This document shows positions 46,312 through 54,884 of a DNA stretch of 64,000 bases, piece after piece. Source of the DNA: an uncultured Clostridium sp. (lineage in GTDB: Bacteria > Bacillota > Clostridia > Clostridiales > Clostridiaceae); the NCBI GenBank assembly GCA_900539375.1, contig UQBY01000001.1:138450-202449 (forward strand). Direction: 5' to 3'. The notes under the pieces were generated by a model that saw only the letters and a program-made list of their open reading frames with translations, had not been told where the DNA came from and made no database searches. Position numbers and translations under genes: made by a program. Position 1 is the first letter of the stretch; each line of letters begins with the position of its first letter.

Positions 46312-46350
46312 AGTAGATGTCAATTATACTGACATCTACTTTTTTATAAT
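46312..46350 (+). terminator. Perfect inverted repeat between the WYL gene and the pPIWI-RE operon: terminator and possible operator
   Basis: AGTAGATGTCA (46312-46322) and its exact complement (46330-46340) form an 11-bp stem with a 7-base loop and a following T6, a good terminator. A TATAAT at 46345-46350 directly follows, placing the repeat in the -35 region of a possible promoter for the operon whose ATG is at 46369. It could thus both end the WYL transcript and serve as a regulator binding site. Confidence 0.75.
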
Positions 46351-46368
46351 GTAATTGAGGTGATGCTT

Positions 46369-47421
46369 ATGGAAGATAATAAAGAGGGAGTAGTTTTCTA
46401 TCTTTTAGCAAAAGGATTAAAAGAGCTTTATGAAAAGGAAGAAAAGAATTATTCTAAATTAAATTCAAAACTAAAACGTGCAATTAATATTTTAGCTGGA
46501 GAAAGTGGAATTATTGTTGAAGATAGAACTGATATGATTGCAAAATTTTCCAAAAAAATTGGCGAGTGGTATAAAGAAGATAGCATTTATAAAAATGAAG
46601 TTTTTATTAAAGATGGAATACCAACAGATTTTTGTTATGAAATTGCACTTAATACTGAAGACATAGAGGGTGAATTAGAGCAAAGAGTCATATTAGAAAT
46701 TAGAAATGAATTTAAAGCTTATGGAAAAGAAGAAGATTATAAAAATTTCAGAAGCTATTTAGTGAAAAATCCTATATCTTCAAGAGAAAGGTTAGAAAAA
46801 TTTATACTTAAAAATAGTGGCTATAATTCAAAATTAAAGAAAGTATATGCAAGAATATATGAGTTTTATGAAGAAATTCCAATACACTATATAAATAATA
46901 ATAATATTGAGGTTTGTAATTATTGTGGATGGACAATAATTAATAAAAATAAAGATAAGCATTGTGTTTCTGATTATTGTAAAGCTAATCTTGGAGTAGA
47001 AAAGTCTAAAATAAAAACTTATAAAAAAGATATGCTAAGATTGAAAAGAGGAGTAATGCGTTATACAGCTTTACCAGGAATTCCTGAACTTAATTTAAAA
47101 AATAGAATAGAAAAATTGGGATTAGAAGTTATTTTGTATCCTAATTTTGATCAATATGATTTAGAAGTTAAGTTTAAAGATTGTAGTTGGGCAATAGATG
47201 TTAAAGATTATGGAAATCCTTATAATTTAATTCATAAAATTAAAGATTTTGAACCTAATAATTGTGAAAAATCTTTTATAGTAGTACCTAATAAAAGATG
47301 TAGATTAAATAAAGATTATAAATATATCCTAGCTAGTAAAGAGGTAATAGGCTTTGAGTATATTATTGAAGAAAATCTTATTAAAAGAATAAAGGAGAAA
47401 ATTAATAGTGAAAAATTATAA
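46369..47421 (+). CDS. PD-(D/E)xK nuclease of the pPIWI-RE three-gene system
   Basis: The protein (350 residues) has a helical N-terminal part (about 1-175), a zinc-binding Cys cluster C183-x2-C186-x12-C199-x4-C204, and a C-terminal restriction endonuclease-like fold with Asp264 in QYDLEVKF and the D-x-K pair Asp277/Lys279 in WAIDVKDYGNP. This is the architecture of the nuclease that accompanies a DinG-type helicase and a PIWI-RE protein in systems described by Burroughs, Iyer and Aravind. It would cut DNA chosen by the partners. ATG 46369 fits the GAGG at 46357-46360. It overlaps the helicase gene by 14 bp. Family level is firm, exact role inferred. Confidence 0.82.
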   Translation: MEDNKEGVVFYLLAKGLKELYEKEEKNYSKLNSKLKRAINILAGESGIIVEDRTDMIAKFSKKIGEWYKEDSIYKNEVFIKDGIPTDFCYEIALNTEDIEGELEQRVILEIRNEFKAYGKEEDYKNFRSYLVKNPISSRERLEKFILKNSGYNSKLKKVYARIYEFYEEIPIHYINNNNIEVCNYCGWTIINKNKDKHCVSDYCKANLGVEKSKIKTYKKDMLRLKRGVMRYTALPGIPELNLKNRIEKLGLEVILYPNFDQYDLEVKFKDCSWAIDVKDYGNPYNLIHKIKDFEPNNCEKSFIVVPNKRCRLNKDYKYILASKEVIGFEYIIEENLIKRIKEKINSEKL

Positions 47422-50400
47422 GGAAAGATTTAAGAAGTTACTTGATTATTATAAAGAAGAACTTTCTAATTTAAAAAAAGAAGAAGTTGAAATTGTAGCT
47501 AAACTTGAAGTATTTTTATATTTACTTGAAGAAATTAATTTTAAAAACAAAGATATAAGTAAAACTTGGGCTTTATTAACTGGTTATCATAAAAATGAAC
47601 AAGTAAATGTTAGTCTTATGGAAAAAGAGATTGATTTGATAAATAAGGCTAGGGGATTTTTAACAGAACTTTATGGTTCTAAAGCCTTTGATTATTATAT
47701 AGAAACCTATATGAATATAACAAATATTAATGAATTATTATATAGTCTTAGAAAAGAAAATAAGGATGTATTTTTTCAAGTAAATTATTCTAAAAAATTA
47801 GAGGAAAGAAAAAAGAGGATAAAAGAATTATTTGGATCTGAAATTGATATTGTTAATAATAAAATGAAGATTTTTAAAGAAGGTGTGGGAGAATTTTATG
47901 AAGAAGGAGTATTTGAAAGAGTAAAGTTTAAGGAGATAAAATTAAAAGATAAGAAAACTTTTAATAAAATAAGCATAAAAAGACCTTTAAAAAGAGAAAG
48001 TATTACAATTAAAAAAAGTGATTTATTAAAAACAGCAAAGTTTATAGATTCTAAAATAGAAAATAAGAATTATGTAGAAAGAGTTAAAAATATAAATTTT
48101 GATATTTTAAAAGATAATTCAATAGAAGCAAGTGAAGAGATTACTATTGATGGCTTATTTAATTTAGTAGGAAGAGTTGGAGCAGGAAAATCAACTTTAG
48201 TAGAGGTATTATCTTGCAAATTAGCTTTAGAAGGAAGAAAAACAGCAATTATAGTAGATAGTATAAAAGCAATAGTTGAACTTTTAGATTATTATGATAA
48301 TTTGGGAATAAATGCAGTACCTATATGGGGATATTCAGGAAAAGAAGAACAAAGAAATAAGGCATACTCATCAATTAGAGAAGAGGACTTTAATGATATA
48401 TATAATACTTCATGGAACAAGTGGTTTAGTGAAACTTGTATATTAGATGGTTTAAGGGATTCTTCTGATATAATAGAACCTTTTAAAGCAGGAAAAGAAC
48501 CTTGTATGAAGATTTTAAAAAACAAAAAATCTAAAGAAAAATTTGCATGTCCATATTATAATATATGTCCTTCTCATAAAATAGATTTAAGTTTAAATGA
48601 TGCACAAATATATATTACTACACCATCAGCTTTTTTAAAGACAAAAATATCACCTGCTATAGTAGAAGAAAATGTGAGAGTTTCTGAATATCTATATTAT
48701 AATTGTGATTTAGTAGTTTTTGATGAAAGTGATAAAATTCAATTAAATTTTGAGCAAGGTTTTACAGAACATCTAATAATTATGGATGATAATAAAGAAA
48801 GTTATTTAAATAAATTAGGAAGAGATGTTGAAATTTGGTTTTATAATAATAGAATAACAAATGCTAGCAATAAAAAATTACAAAAGTGGCATGATATATT
48901 TAATAATACTCAAAGAAGTGCTAATATTTTAATTCAACTATTAAATGATAATAAAAGTTTAATAAAAAAGTTAGATGGAATGTTTTTAACTGCTTATTCA
49001 TTACATGATAGATTTAAAAACTTAAAAGAATATACAAAGTTTAATATTATGGAGAATTTTATAAAAATAGATGAAGAAAAGTTAGATAATGAAGGCAAAT
49101 ATATAAGAACAGAAATATTATCAGGAAATTTTGATTTCTCTAAGTTAATTAAAAGAATTAAAAAGTGGTATTTTAATGAAAAGGATGTTTCATATGATGA
49201 TATTTTAATGATAGTTTTTATATTTGTTTTAACTATCTTTGAAAAGAACTTCAAAGACATGGTTAATGGACTAGAGTTTATTCCAGAATTACAAAGTATA
49301 ACTACTGAAGATGCTACTGTAATGTATAGAATAATAGAGGACTATTTACCATTTATTCCAACTTCACCTATGGGTAATGTATTTGGTATAAAAATAACAG
49401 CAGATAATAACAATAATTTAAAAAGATTAGTGTTATTTAAAAGTAGAGGTTTAGGAAGATGGCTTTTAACTAATTATCATAATTTATATGAAAATATAGA
49501 TAAAGAAAAAGGACCTAATGTTTTATTATTATCTGGTACTAGTTGGGCTCCAAAATCCTATTCTTATCATATTAAAAGCAAAGTAGATGGAATATTAAAT
49601 GGACATGAAGATGAAGCAAAAGCAATAGAAGAAAGTAAATTTATGTTTGAATATGTATCAATTAATAATTCACCTATAGAAGTTTCAGGTTCAAATTTAA
49701 ATAAAAGAGTTGAAAAAATAGAAACAATAGTAAAAAGTTTAGTGAAAGTAACAGGAAGAACAAAAAAATCTAAATTGGCACAAGAATTAGATAAACTAGA
49801 GGAAAATAGGAAAAAGATATTATTACTTGTAGGAAGTTATAAAGAGGCAACTGCAATTAAAAAATTTTTAGATGTGGTATTAACAAATGATGGATATATA
49901 AAAAAAGAAGAAGTATGTTTATTAGTTAGAGATAATGAAGAAGAAGTATCTAGCGAAAATATAACTAGAGGAGATGTAACAGAATTTGGAACAATGGATA
50001 AAAAGATTCTTATAGCTCCATTAATGGCTTTAGAAAGAGGATATAATATTTTAAACGAAAATAATAAAGCAGCAATAGGTTCAGTTTATTTTCTTGTACG
50101 TCCAATGCCTATTCCTAATGATATGAACATTATTGTTAATAAAATTAATAGTAGGTGCATGGAAAATTTAAGTGATAAAAATTCAAAGGATATATTAGAA
50201 CATATTAATTGGGTTAAATCAAATAGGGATGAAAGTTTAAAATTAATGCAAAAACTATTAATAAAAAGCGAAAGACTAGGATACAAACAATTAAATGATG
50301 AAGATAGGGAAGCTTTATGTATGACACTTTTTGTAACCATATGTCAAGTAGTTGGAAGACTAATTAGGGGAGGCTGTAAGGCTAGAGTACATTTTTGTGA

Positions 50401-50605
50401 TGCAAAATTTGCACCTAATACAATAATTAATGAAGAAGATACTGAAAAAACTTCTATTTTAGTTGGAATAATAAAAACTTTAGATAAACTTATGGAAAGT
50501 GAAAATGTTATTGAAAGAGAATTAACAAATAAATTATATTATCCATTTTATAAAGGATTAAAAGAATGTGAGGGATTGAAGTATGAAAAAAGAAAGAGAT
50601 CTTAG
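47408..50605 (+). CDS. DinG-like superfamily 2 helicase of the pPIWI-RE system
   Basis: The 1065-residue protein has a unique N-terminal region (about 1-245), then helicase motif I GRVGAGKST (255-263), four cysteines at 344, 366, 381 and 387 in the place where XPD/DinG helicases bind a 4Fe-4S cluster, motif II FDESD (Asp439-Glu440), the LLLSGTSW segment and motif VI CQVVGRLIRGG near the C-terminus. The long N-terminus probably corresponds to the helicase-associated domain of the family. It would unwind or translocate DNA for the PIWI-RE protein and nuclease. GTG 47408 follows GGAG with a 10-base gap; its end overlaps the PIWI-RE start by 23 bp. Confidence 0.82.
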   Translation: MKNYKERFKKLLDYYKEELSNLKKEEVEIVAKLEVFLYLLEEINFKNKDISKTWALLTGYHKNEQVNVSLMEKEIDLINKARGFLTELYGSKAFDYYIETYMNITNINELLYSLRKENKDVFFQVNYSKKLEERKKRIKELFGSEIDIVNNKMKIFKEGVGEFYEEGVFERVKFKEIKLKDKKTFNKISIKRPLKRESITIKKSDLLKTAKFIDSKIENKNYVERVKNINFDILKDNSIEASEEITIDGLFNLVGRVGAGKSTLVEVLSCKLALEGRKTAIIVDSIKAIVELLDYYDNLGINAVPIWGYSGKEEQRNKAYSSIREEDFNDIYNTSWNKWFSETCILDGLRDSSDIIEPFKAGKEPCMKILKNKKSKEKFACPYYNICPSHKIDLSLNDAQIYITTPSAFLKTKISPAIVEENVRVSEYLYYNCDLVVFDESDKIQLNFEQGFTEHLIIMDDNKESYLNKLGRDVEIWFYNNRITNASNKKLQKWHDIFNNTQRSANILIQLLNDNKSLIKKLDGMFLTAYSLHDRFKNLKEYTKFNIMENFIKIDEEKLDNEGKYIRTEILSGNFDFSKLIKRIKKWYFNEKDVSYDDILMIVFIFVLTIFEKNFKDMVNGLEFIPELQSITTEDATVMYRIIEDYLPFIPTSPMGNVFGIKITADNNNNLKRLVLFKSRGLGRWLLTNYHNLYENIDKEKGPNVLLLSGTSWAPKSYSYHIKSKVDGILNGHEDEAKAIEESKFMFEYVSINNSPIEVSGSNLNKRVEKIETIVKSLVKVTGRTKKSKLAQELDKLEENRKKILLLVGSYKEATAIKKFLDVVLTNDGYIKKEEVCLLVRDNEEEVSSENITRGDVTEFGTMDKKILIAPLMALERGYNILNENNKAAIGSVYFLVRPMPIPNDMNIIVNKINSRCMENLSDKNSKDILEHINWVKSNRDESLKLMQKLLIKSERLGYKQLNDEDREALCMTLFVTICQVVGRLIRGGCKARVHFCDAKFAPNTIINEEDTEKTSILVGIIKTLDKLMESENVIERELTNKLYYPFYKGLKECEGLKYEKRKRS

Positions 50606-53042
50606 AATATTAGCAGGTGAAATAATACCTATAGATGAAAAAATAAAATATTATTCAGTTGGCTTTCCTAAACGTTGGTTTGAAAAGTTAACTGATATTT
50701 ACAAAGTTATAAAAGAACGAGAAAAAGTTACATTACCTATAGAAAGTTTGAATGAAGCAATAGAGGCATTACCATTAGGAATTATAAAAATAAATAAAGT
50801 TTATAATGGAAAAAAAGAAAATTATAATGACTGGATAATGTCAACAGAGCCTATAGATTCTAAAAAAATATTAAAACTTATTAAAAGTTGGTGTTCAATA
50901 GAATTTATAAAAAAAGGAAAACTTAAAGAAGATTTATTGAAAAAACTTATTAAAGTATTAGATGATTTTAAAGATGAAGATATAAAAATTGAAGAAAAAT
51001 ATTTAGATTTATCAAAAACTTATATAAATGAAAACAAAACAGCAAATCCAGATGGTGCAATTTATGATGTTTTAGGTAACTACATTGCACAAACTATTGC
51101 AGAAAGGCAAGAGGACATAATAATAGGAAATGAAATATTTAACTTTTATAGACATAAAAATGAATTAATATCTATACCTATAAAAGAATATAAAAAAGCA
51201 TATTATTCAATTAAAATAACATTTAATGTTAAAACAATCATAGGATATTCAAAGCCTATTTTGTTAATAGATACAGGCATAAGAAGATGGTCAAATGGAA
51301 AATTTGCAGAAAGTATAAGTTGGAAAGAAAAAACTAGTGTTTTAATTAAGTATAATGATAATAAATTTAATGGCTTTACTTTAGGATGTGACAAAATAGA
51401 AAGAAATACAAAAGAAAAATGTTATGAATGGGCAGAGGATGTAAAAGAAATATTAGAAGATGCAACAATAGAATATCTTCCAGAAATAGAGGAAGTAATA
51501 AAAAATTCTATAGATTATATTGGAAATAATAAAGATTATACATTACTTATTAGTTATAATAATGAAAATACATTAAATCATCCTGTTAAAAAAGGAGTTT
51601 CACCTAAGGAAAGATATGAAGTATATAAGCAAATAATAGAAAAGTTTAAATTTTTACAACCTATAGCTAATAATAATTATGAAATAATTCAAAGAAGACT
51701 TTATAATACAAAAGAAATAAAAGAACATTCAATAAAAAAATTTTTAGAAGAACTTTCATCAAAAGAAAAAGAATTAACTTTAGAAGTTCTTTATATTAAT
51801 AAAAATACACCTAATATTATTTTTAAAAAATTATTTGAGGCTATTGATAAAGAAGAAGAGTTTAAAAAAGATAATAAAAGAGATGAAATGAATATAGAAT
51901 TTAATGGATTAAAAATAAATATGAAAGCTATAATGGCTGGAGATTTAATAGAACCTATGGAAGATATTAATTCAAAGGTTAATGAAGTAATCAAATTTTT
52001 ACCAGTAAATAAAAATTTAACTATTACTATAGTAGAAATGTATAATAAGAATAAATATAAAAATAAAGATCCAAAATTTGCTATAAGAAAAGGATTATAT
52101 AAAACTAATAGATTTAATCAATTTATAAATACAGATAATATAGAGTTATTAGAAAAGGCAGAGAATCCAAAAAAATTCAAAGAAGCACAAGGAAAAGTAG
52201 ATTCAATTGTAAATAATATATTTTTAGAGTTGTTTAGGCAATTAGGAATAATGAATGGTTCAATTCCAAATCTTAAAGGAACGCCAGAAGAACTTGAAAT
52301 TATAGGATTTAACTTACTTAGTACTAACTATAATAAAAGCAGAGATACATTAGCTTTTCCAGTAGCAGTAAGTATAAGAACAGGAGAAAAAGGAATTTAT
52401 GTAAAAACTCCAATTAATGATTGGATGGAGTATAGTGAAGCCATTTTATTCTTAGGAAGTAATAAAGTAAATAGAAAAAAATGTGAAGATGAAGAGATAA
52501 ATAAATTCTTTAGAAGTATATTAAATGATGCTAATGAAAATGATTCTTTATTATTAGTTGATACATCAAATAGATTAAATTCAATATTAAAAGATTTTCA
52601 AGATAAGAATTTAAGTGTAAATAAAGTTTATACAGAATATGAAGATGTAAGAATTATGAGAGTTAAAAATAATTTAGATATACCAGTATGTGTTGGAATA
52701 AATAATGAAGATGACGTTTATTTTTTAAGTGGAGTAAAACAAATAATAAATAGTGTATTTTATTCTAATGAAGGTAAAACTACCACTTATAAACATATAA
52801 AAAGTTTTGAAACTAAAATGGAACATTTAAGTAAAGAATTTAAAGTGCCAGCCTCTTTAGAAATAGTGCCAGTAAAATTAAATAAAGAAGATGATATTGG
52901 AAGTTTTGTTTATTTTACTCATATGTTAAGAAATCTTAATATTACTTATGATAGTTTTAGTTCAGTTCCAGTAGTAAACCATTTAGCTAAAAGTTTTGAA
53001 GAAGTATTATCAGCAAAAGATATTAAAGAAGAAAATGAATAG
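50583..53042 (+). CDS. Prokaryotic PIWI-RE protein (Argonaute-related)
   Basis: This 819-residue protein is the third gene of the set. The C-terminal RNase H-like PIWI domain shows LLLVDTSNR (Asp660, Arg664) in the place of the conserved DAxNxR, the VRIMRVKNN strand, and the family C-terminus YFTHMLRN (His780, Arg783) followed by VPVVNHLAKSFEEVL. The name refers to conserved Arg and Glu residues. A MID-like region would lie before it (about 350-560) and the N-terminal 350 residues match the X-type module by position only. Guide-dependent nucleic acid binding is inferred from the family; whether it cuts is unknown. The gene has GATC sites that the rest of the chromosome lacks. Confidence 0.82.
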   Translation: MKKERDLRILAGEIIPIDEKIKYYSVGFPKRWFEKLTDIYKVIKEREKVTLPIESLNEAIEALPLGIIKINKVYNGKKENYNDWIMSTEPIDSKKILKLIKSWCSIEFIKKGKLKEDLLKKLIKVLDDFKDEDIKIEEKYLDLSKTYINENKTANPDGAIYDVLGNYIAQTIAERQEDIIIGNEIFNFYRHKNELISIPIKEYKKAYYSIKITFNVKTIIGYSKPILLIDTGIRRWSNGKFAESISWKEKTSVLIKYNDNKFNGFTLGCDKIERNTKEKCYEWAEDVKEILEDATIEYLPEIEEVIKNSIDYIGNNKDYTLLISYNNENTLNHPVKKGVSPKERYEVYKQIIEKFKFLQPIANNNYEIIQRRLYNTKEIKEHSIKKFLEELSSKEKELTLEVLYINKNTPNIIFKKLFEAIDKEEEFKKDNKRDEMNIEFNGLKINMKAIMAGDLIEPMEDINSKVNEVIKFLPVNKNLTITIVEMYNKNKYKNKDPKFAIRKGLYKTNRFNQFINTDNIELLEKAENPKKFKEAQGKVDSIVNNIFLELFRQLGIMNGSIPNLKGTPEELEIIGFNLLSTNYNKSRDTLAFPVAVSIRTGEKGIYVKTPINDWMEYSEAILFLGSNKVNRKKCEDEEINKFFRSILNDANENDSLLLVDTSNRLNSILKDFQDKNLSVNKVYTEYEDVRIMRVKNNLDIPVCVGINNEDDVYFLSGVKQIINSVFYSNEGKTTTYKHIKSFETKMEHLSKEFKVPASLEIVPVKLNKEDDIGSFVYFTHMLRNLNITYDSFSSVPVVNHLAKSFEEVLSAKDIKEENE

Positions 53043-53059
53043 ATAAAGAAAAGCATTGA

Positions 53060-53096
53060 AATAGGGTGTTATGAATTGTTACACCCTATTTTTTAA
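53060..53096 (+). terminator. Terminator of the pPIWI-RE operon
   Basis: AATAGGGTGT (53060-53069) pairs exactly with ACACCCTATT (53081-53090) and TTTTAATTTA follows. It makes the pPIWI-RE genes and the McrBC-like genes separate transcription units. Confidence 0.87.
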
Positions 53097-53161
53097 TTTA
53101 TGAAAAGTAAATACAAATTAACAAGAAATGTTAAAAATTTCTTTTGTTTTAATTGTATAGT

Positions 53162-53209
53162 TTATTTACTAAATATGATAAAATAAGATTAATTATATTT
53201 AGTAAATAA
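53162..53209 (+). promoter_or_regulatory. Operator-like inverted repeat in the McrB upstream region
   Basis: Two 15-bp arms (53162-53176 and 53195-53209; core ATTTACTAAATAT and its complement) are exact inverted repeats with an 18-bp spacer containing TAAAAT (53179-53184), a possible -10 box. The ribosome site AGAGGAAA follows at 53213-53220. No T run follows, so it is not a terminator; a dimeric repressor site or an RNA hairpin near the ribosome site are both possible. Confidence 0.6.
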
Positions 53210-53225
53210 TACAGAGGAAAAAGTT

Positions 53226-54884
53226 ATGGAAGTTGAAGAAAAGAGTTTAAGTTCTTGGGTTTATGATGTAAAAAAGGGTGAAGATAATTTTTTAGGTAGA
53301 AAAAGGGTAGATTATAGGGCTTTTTCTACTGGTATTATTATTCCTAAAAGGTATCATGAAAGGTTTTTAAAGCATTTGTCTAAGCCTATTGAAGGTTTTG
53401 GTTTTGTAAGGGTTAAGTTGTTTGTAGAGGAAAAAGAGTTTGGTGCAATTATTAGAAAATCAAGTTCTAAAGGAAGAAAGGGTGTAGTTTTAGAATTTCT
53501 TTATTCTGAAAAGTCTTTACATAAATTATTAAGAAGCTCCTTATCTACAAGTTATGATTATATAATAAAATATATTTATGAAAATGAAAAAAGGCCTAGG
53601 TTTATTCCAAAGAAGTATGAGGAGTTTTTGGATTTTTATAAGGGTGAAAATTTAGATGAGTTTATTATAAAGTTAATACCAAATAAAACAAAAATATTAG
53701 ATGATGAAGATATTACTTATAAAGAATGTGAAGAAATTAAAGAGAATTTTATAGATACAAAGGATGTAAATAAAGAAATAGATTATATACATAAATTTAT
53801 TGAAAGTAAAGGTTTTGAGTATAGTGAGGATTTAATTAAGAATTTTTATTTATGTCTAAAAACTAAACCTTTTGTAATTTTATCTGGTATATCTGGAACT
53901 GGTAAAAGTAAAATGGTTAAGCTTTTTGCAGAGGCATTAGGGGCAAATAGTAAAAATAATAGGTTTAAAATGATACCAGTAAAGCCAGAGTGGTCTGATT
54001 CAACTGATTTATTAGGTTATAGAAATATTGAGGGTAATTTTATTTTAGGTATAATTACTTCAATAGCGTATAGTGCTATAAAAAATCCTAAATTTCCTTA
54101 TTTTATTTGTTTAGATGAAATGAATCTTGCTAGAGTTGAGTATTATTTTAGTGATATTTTGTCTTTAATGGAAACTAGAAGAAGGGATTCTAATTTTAAA
54201 ATAGTTACAGAAAAGTTTTTTAGTAAAGAGCAGTTTGGAAAGGATAAGGAAGCTTTTGAAAAGTATAAAGATATTTATATTCCTGATAATCTTTATATAA
54301 TAGGTACTGTAAATATGGATGAAACTACCTTTCCTTTTAGTAAAAAGGTGTTAGATAGAGCTAATACTATTGAATTTAATAACATTGATTTATCTTATAA
54401 TTTTGAAGAATTTTCTTTAAATAAAGTAGAGAATAAAGTTTATTATAATAATTTTTTAAAATCAGACTTTTTAAAAATAGCTGACTGCAGGGAGTATAAA
54501 GATATTGCCCTTAAGGTTATTGAAAAGTTAGTAAATATAAATAATATTTTAAAGCCATATAATCAGCAATTTGGTTTTAGAGTTAGAGATGAGATTGTAT
54601 TTTATACAATATATGCCCTAAAAGACAATATTATGGATTTTAATAAGGCCTTAGATTATTCTATAGTGCAGAAAATATTACCTAAAATAAGTGGAAGTGA
54701 CATTGAAACTTTAGAAATTCTTATAAAACTATTTAATTTATTAAATAATACTAATTTAGATGTGAATTTAGAGGAAAAGGACCTTGAAAATATTAATATT
54801 TTTTATAAGTTAACTAGTGAAAAGCTTAAAAATATGATTAGGAGGTTTTTAAAAGATGGATTTACAACCTTCTGGCAGTGTTAA
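53226..54884 (+). CDS. McrB-like AAA+ NTPase of a McrBC-type restriction system
   Basis: The 552-residue protein has an N-terminal beta-rich domain (about 1-120: FSTGIIIPKRYHERFLKHLS, GFGFVRVKLFVEEKEFGAII) that I cannot assign, then the AAA+ core of the McrB type: Walker A GISGTGKS (221-228), Walker B CLDEMNLARVEYYFSDILS (Asp297-Glu298) and the McrB-type sensor GTVNMDETT. McrB proteins use GTP to move along DNA and activate McrC when the N-terminal domain has found a modified site. The different N-terminal domain suggests a distinct target. The end overlaps the next gene by 29 bp. Confidence 0.88.
   Translation: MEVEEKSLSSWVYDVKKGEDNFLGRKRVDYRAFSTGIIIPKRYHERFLKHLSKPIEGFGFVRVKLFVEEKEFGAIIRKSSSKGRKGVVLEFLYSEKSLHKLLRSSLSTSYDYIIKYIYENEKRPRFIPKKYEEFLDFYKGENLDEFIIKLIPNKTKILDDEDITYKECEEIKENFIDTKDVNKEIDYIHKFIESKGFEYSEDLIKNFYLCLKTKPFVILSGISGTGKSKMVKLFAEALGANSKNNRFKMIPVKPEWSDSTDLLGYRNIEGNFILGIITSIAYSAIKNPKFPYFICLDEMNLARVEYYFSDILSLMETRRRDSNFKIVTEKFFSKEQFGKDKEAFEKYKDIYIPDNLYIIGTVNMDETTFPFSKKVLDRANTIEFNNIDLSYNFEEFSLNKVENKVYYNNFLKSDFLKIADCREYKDIALKVIEKLVNINNILKPYNQQFGFRVRDEIVFYTIYALKDNIMDFNKALDYSIVQKILPKISGSDIETLEILIKLFNLLNNTNLDVNLEEKDLENINIFYKLTSEKLKNMIRRFLKDGFTTFWQC

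Noticed and set aside
54856..54884. Overlap of the McrB-like and McrC-like genes as a possible frameshift
   Set aside because: Both genes have full-length domains and the second has its own ribosome site, so this is a normal 29-bp operon overlap.
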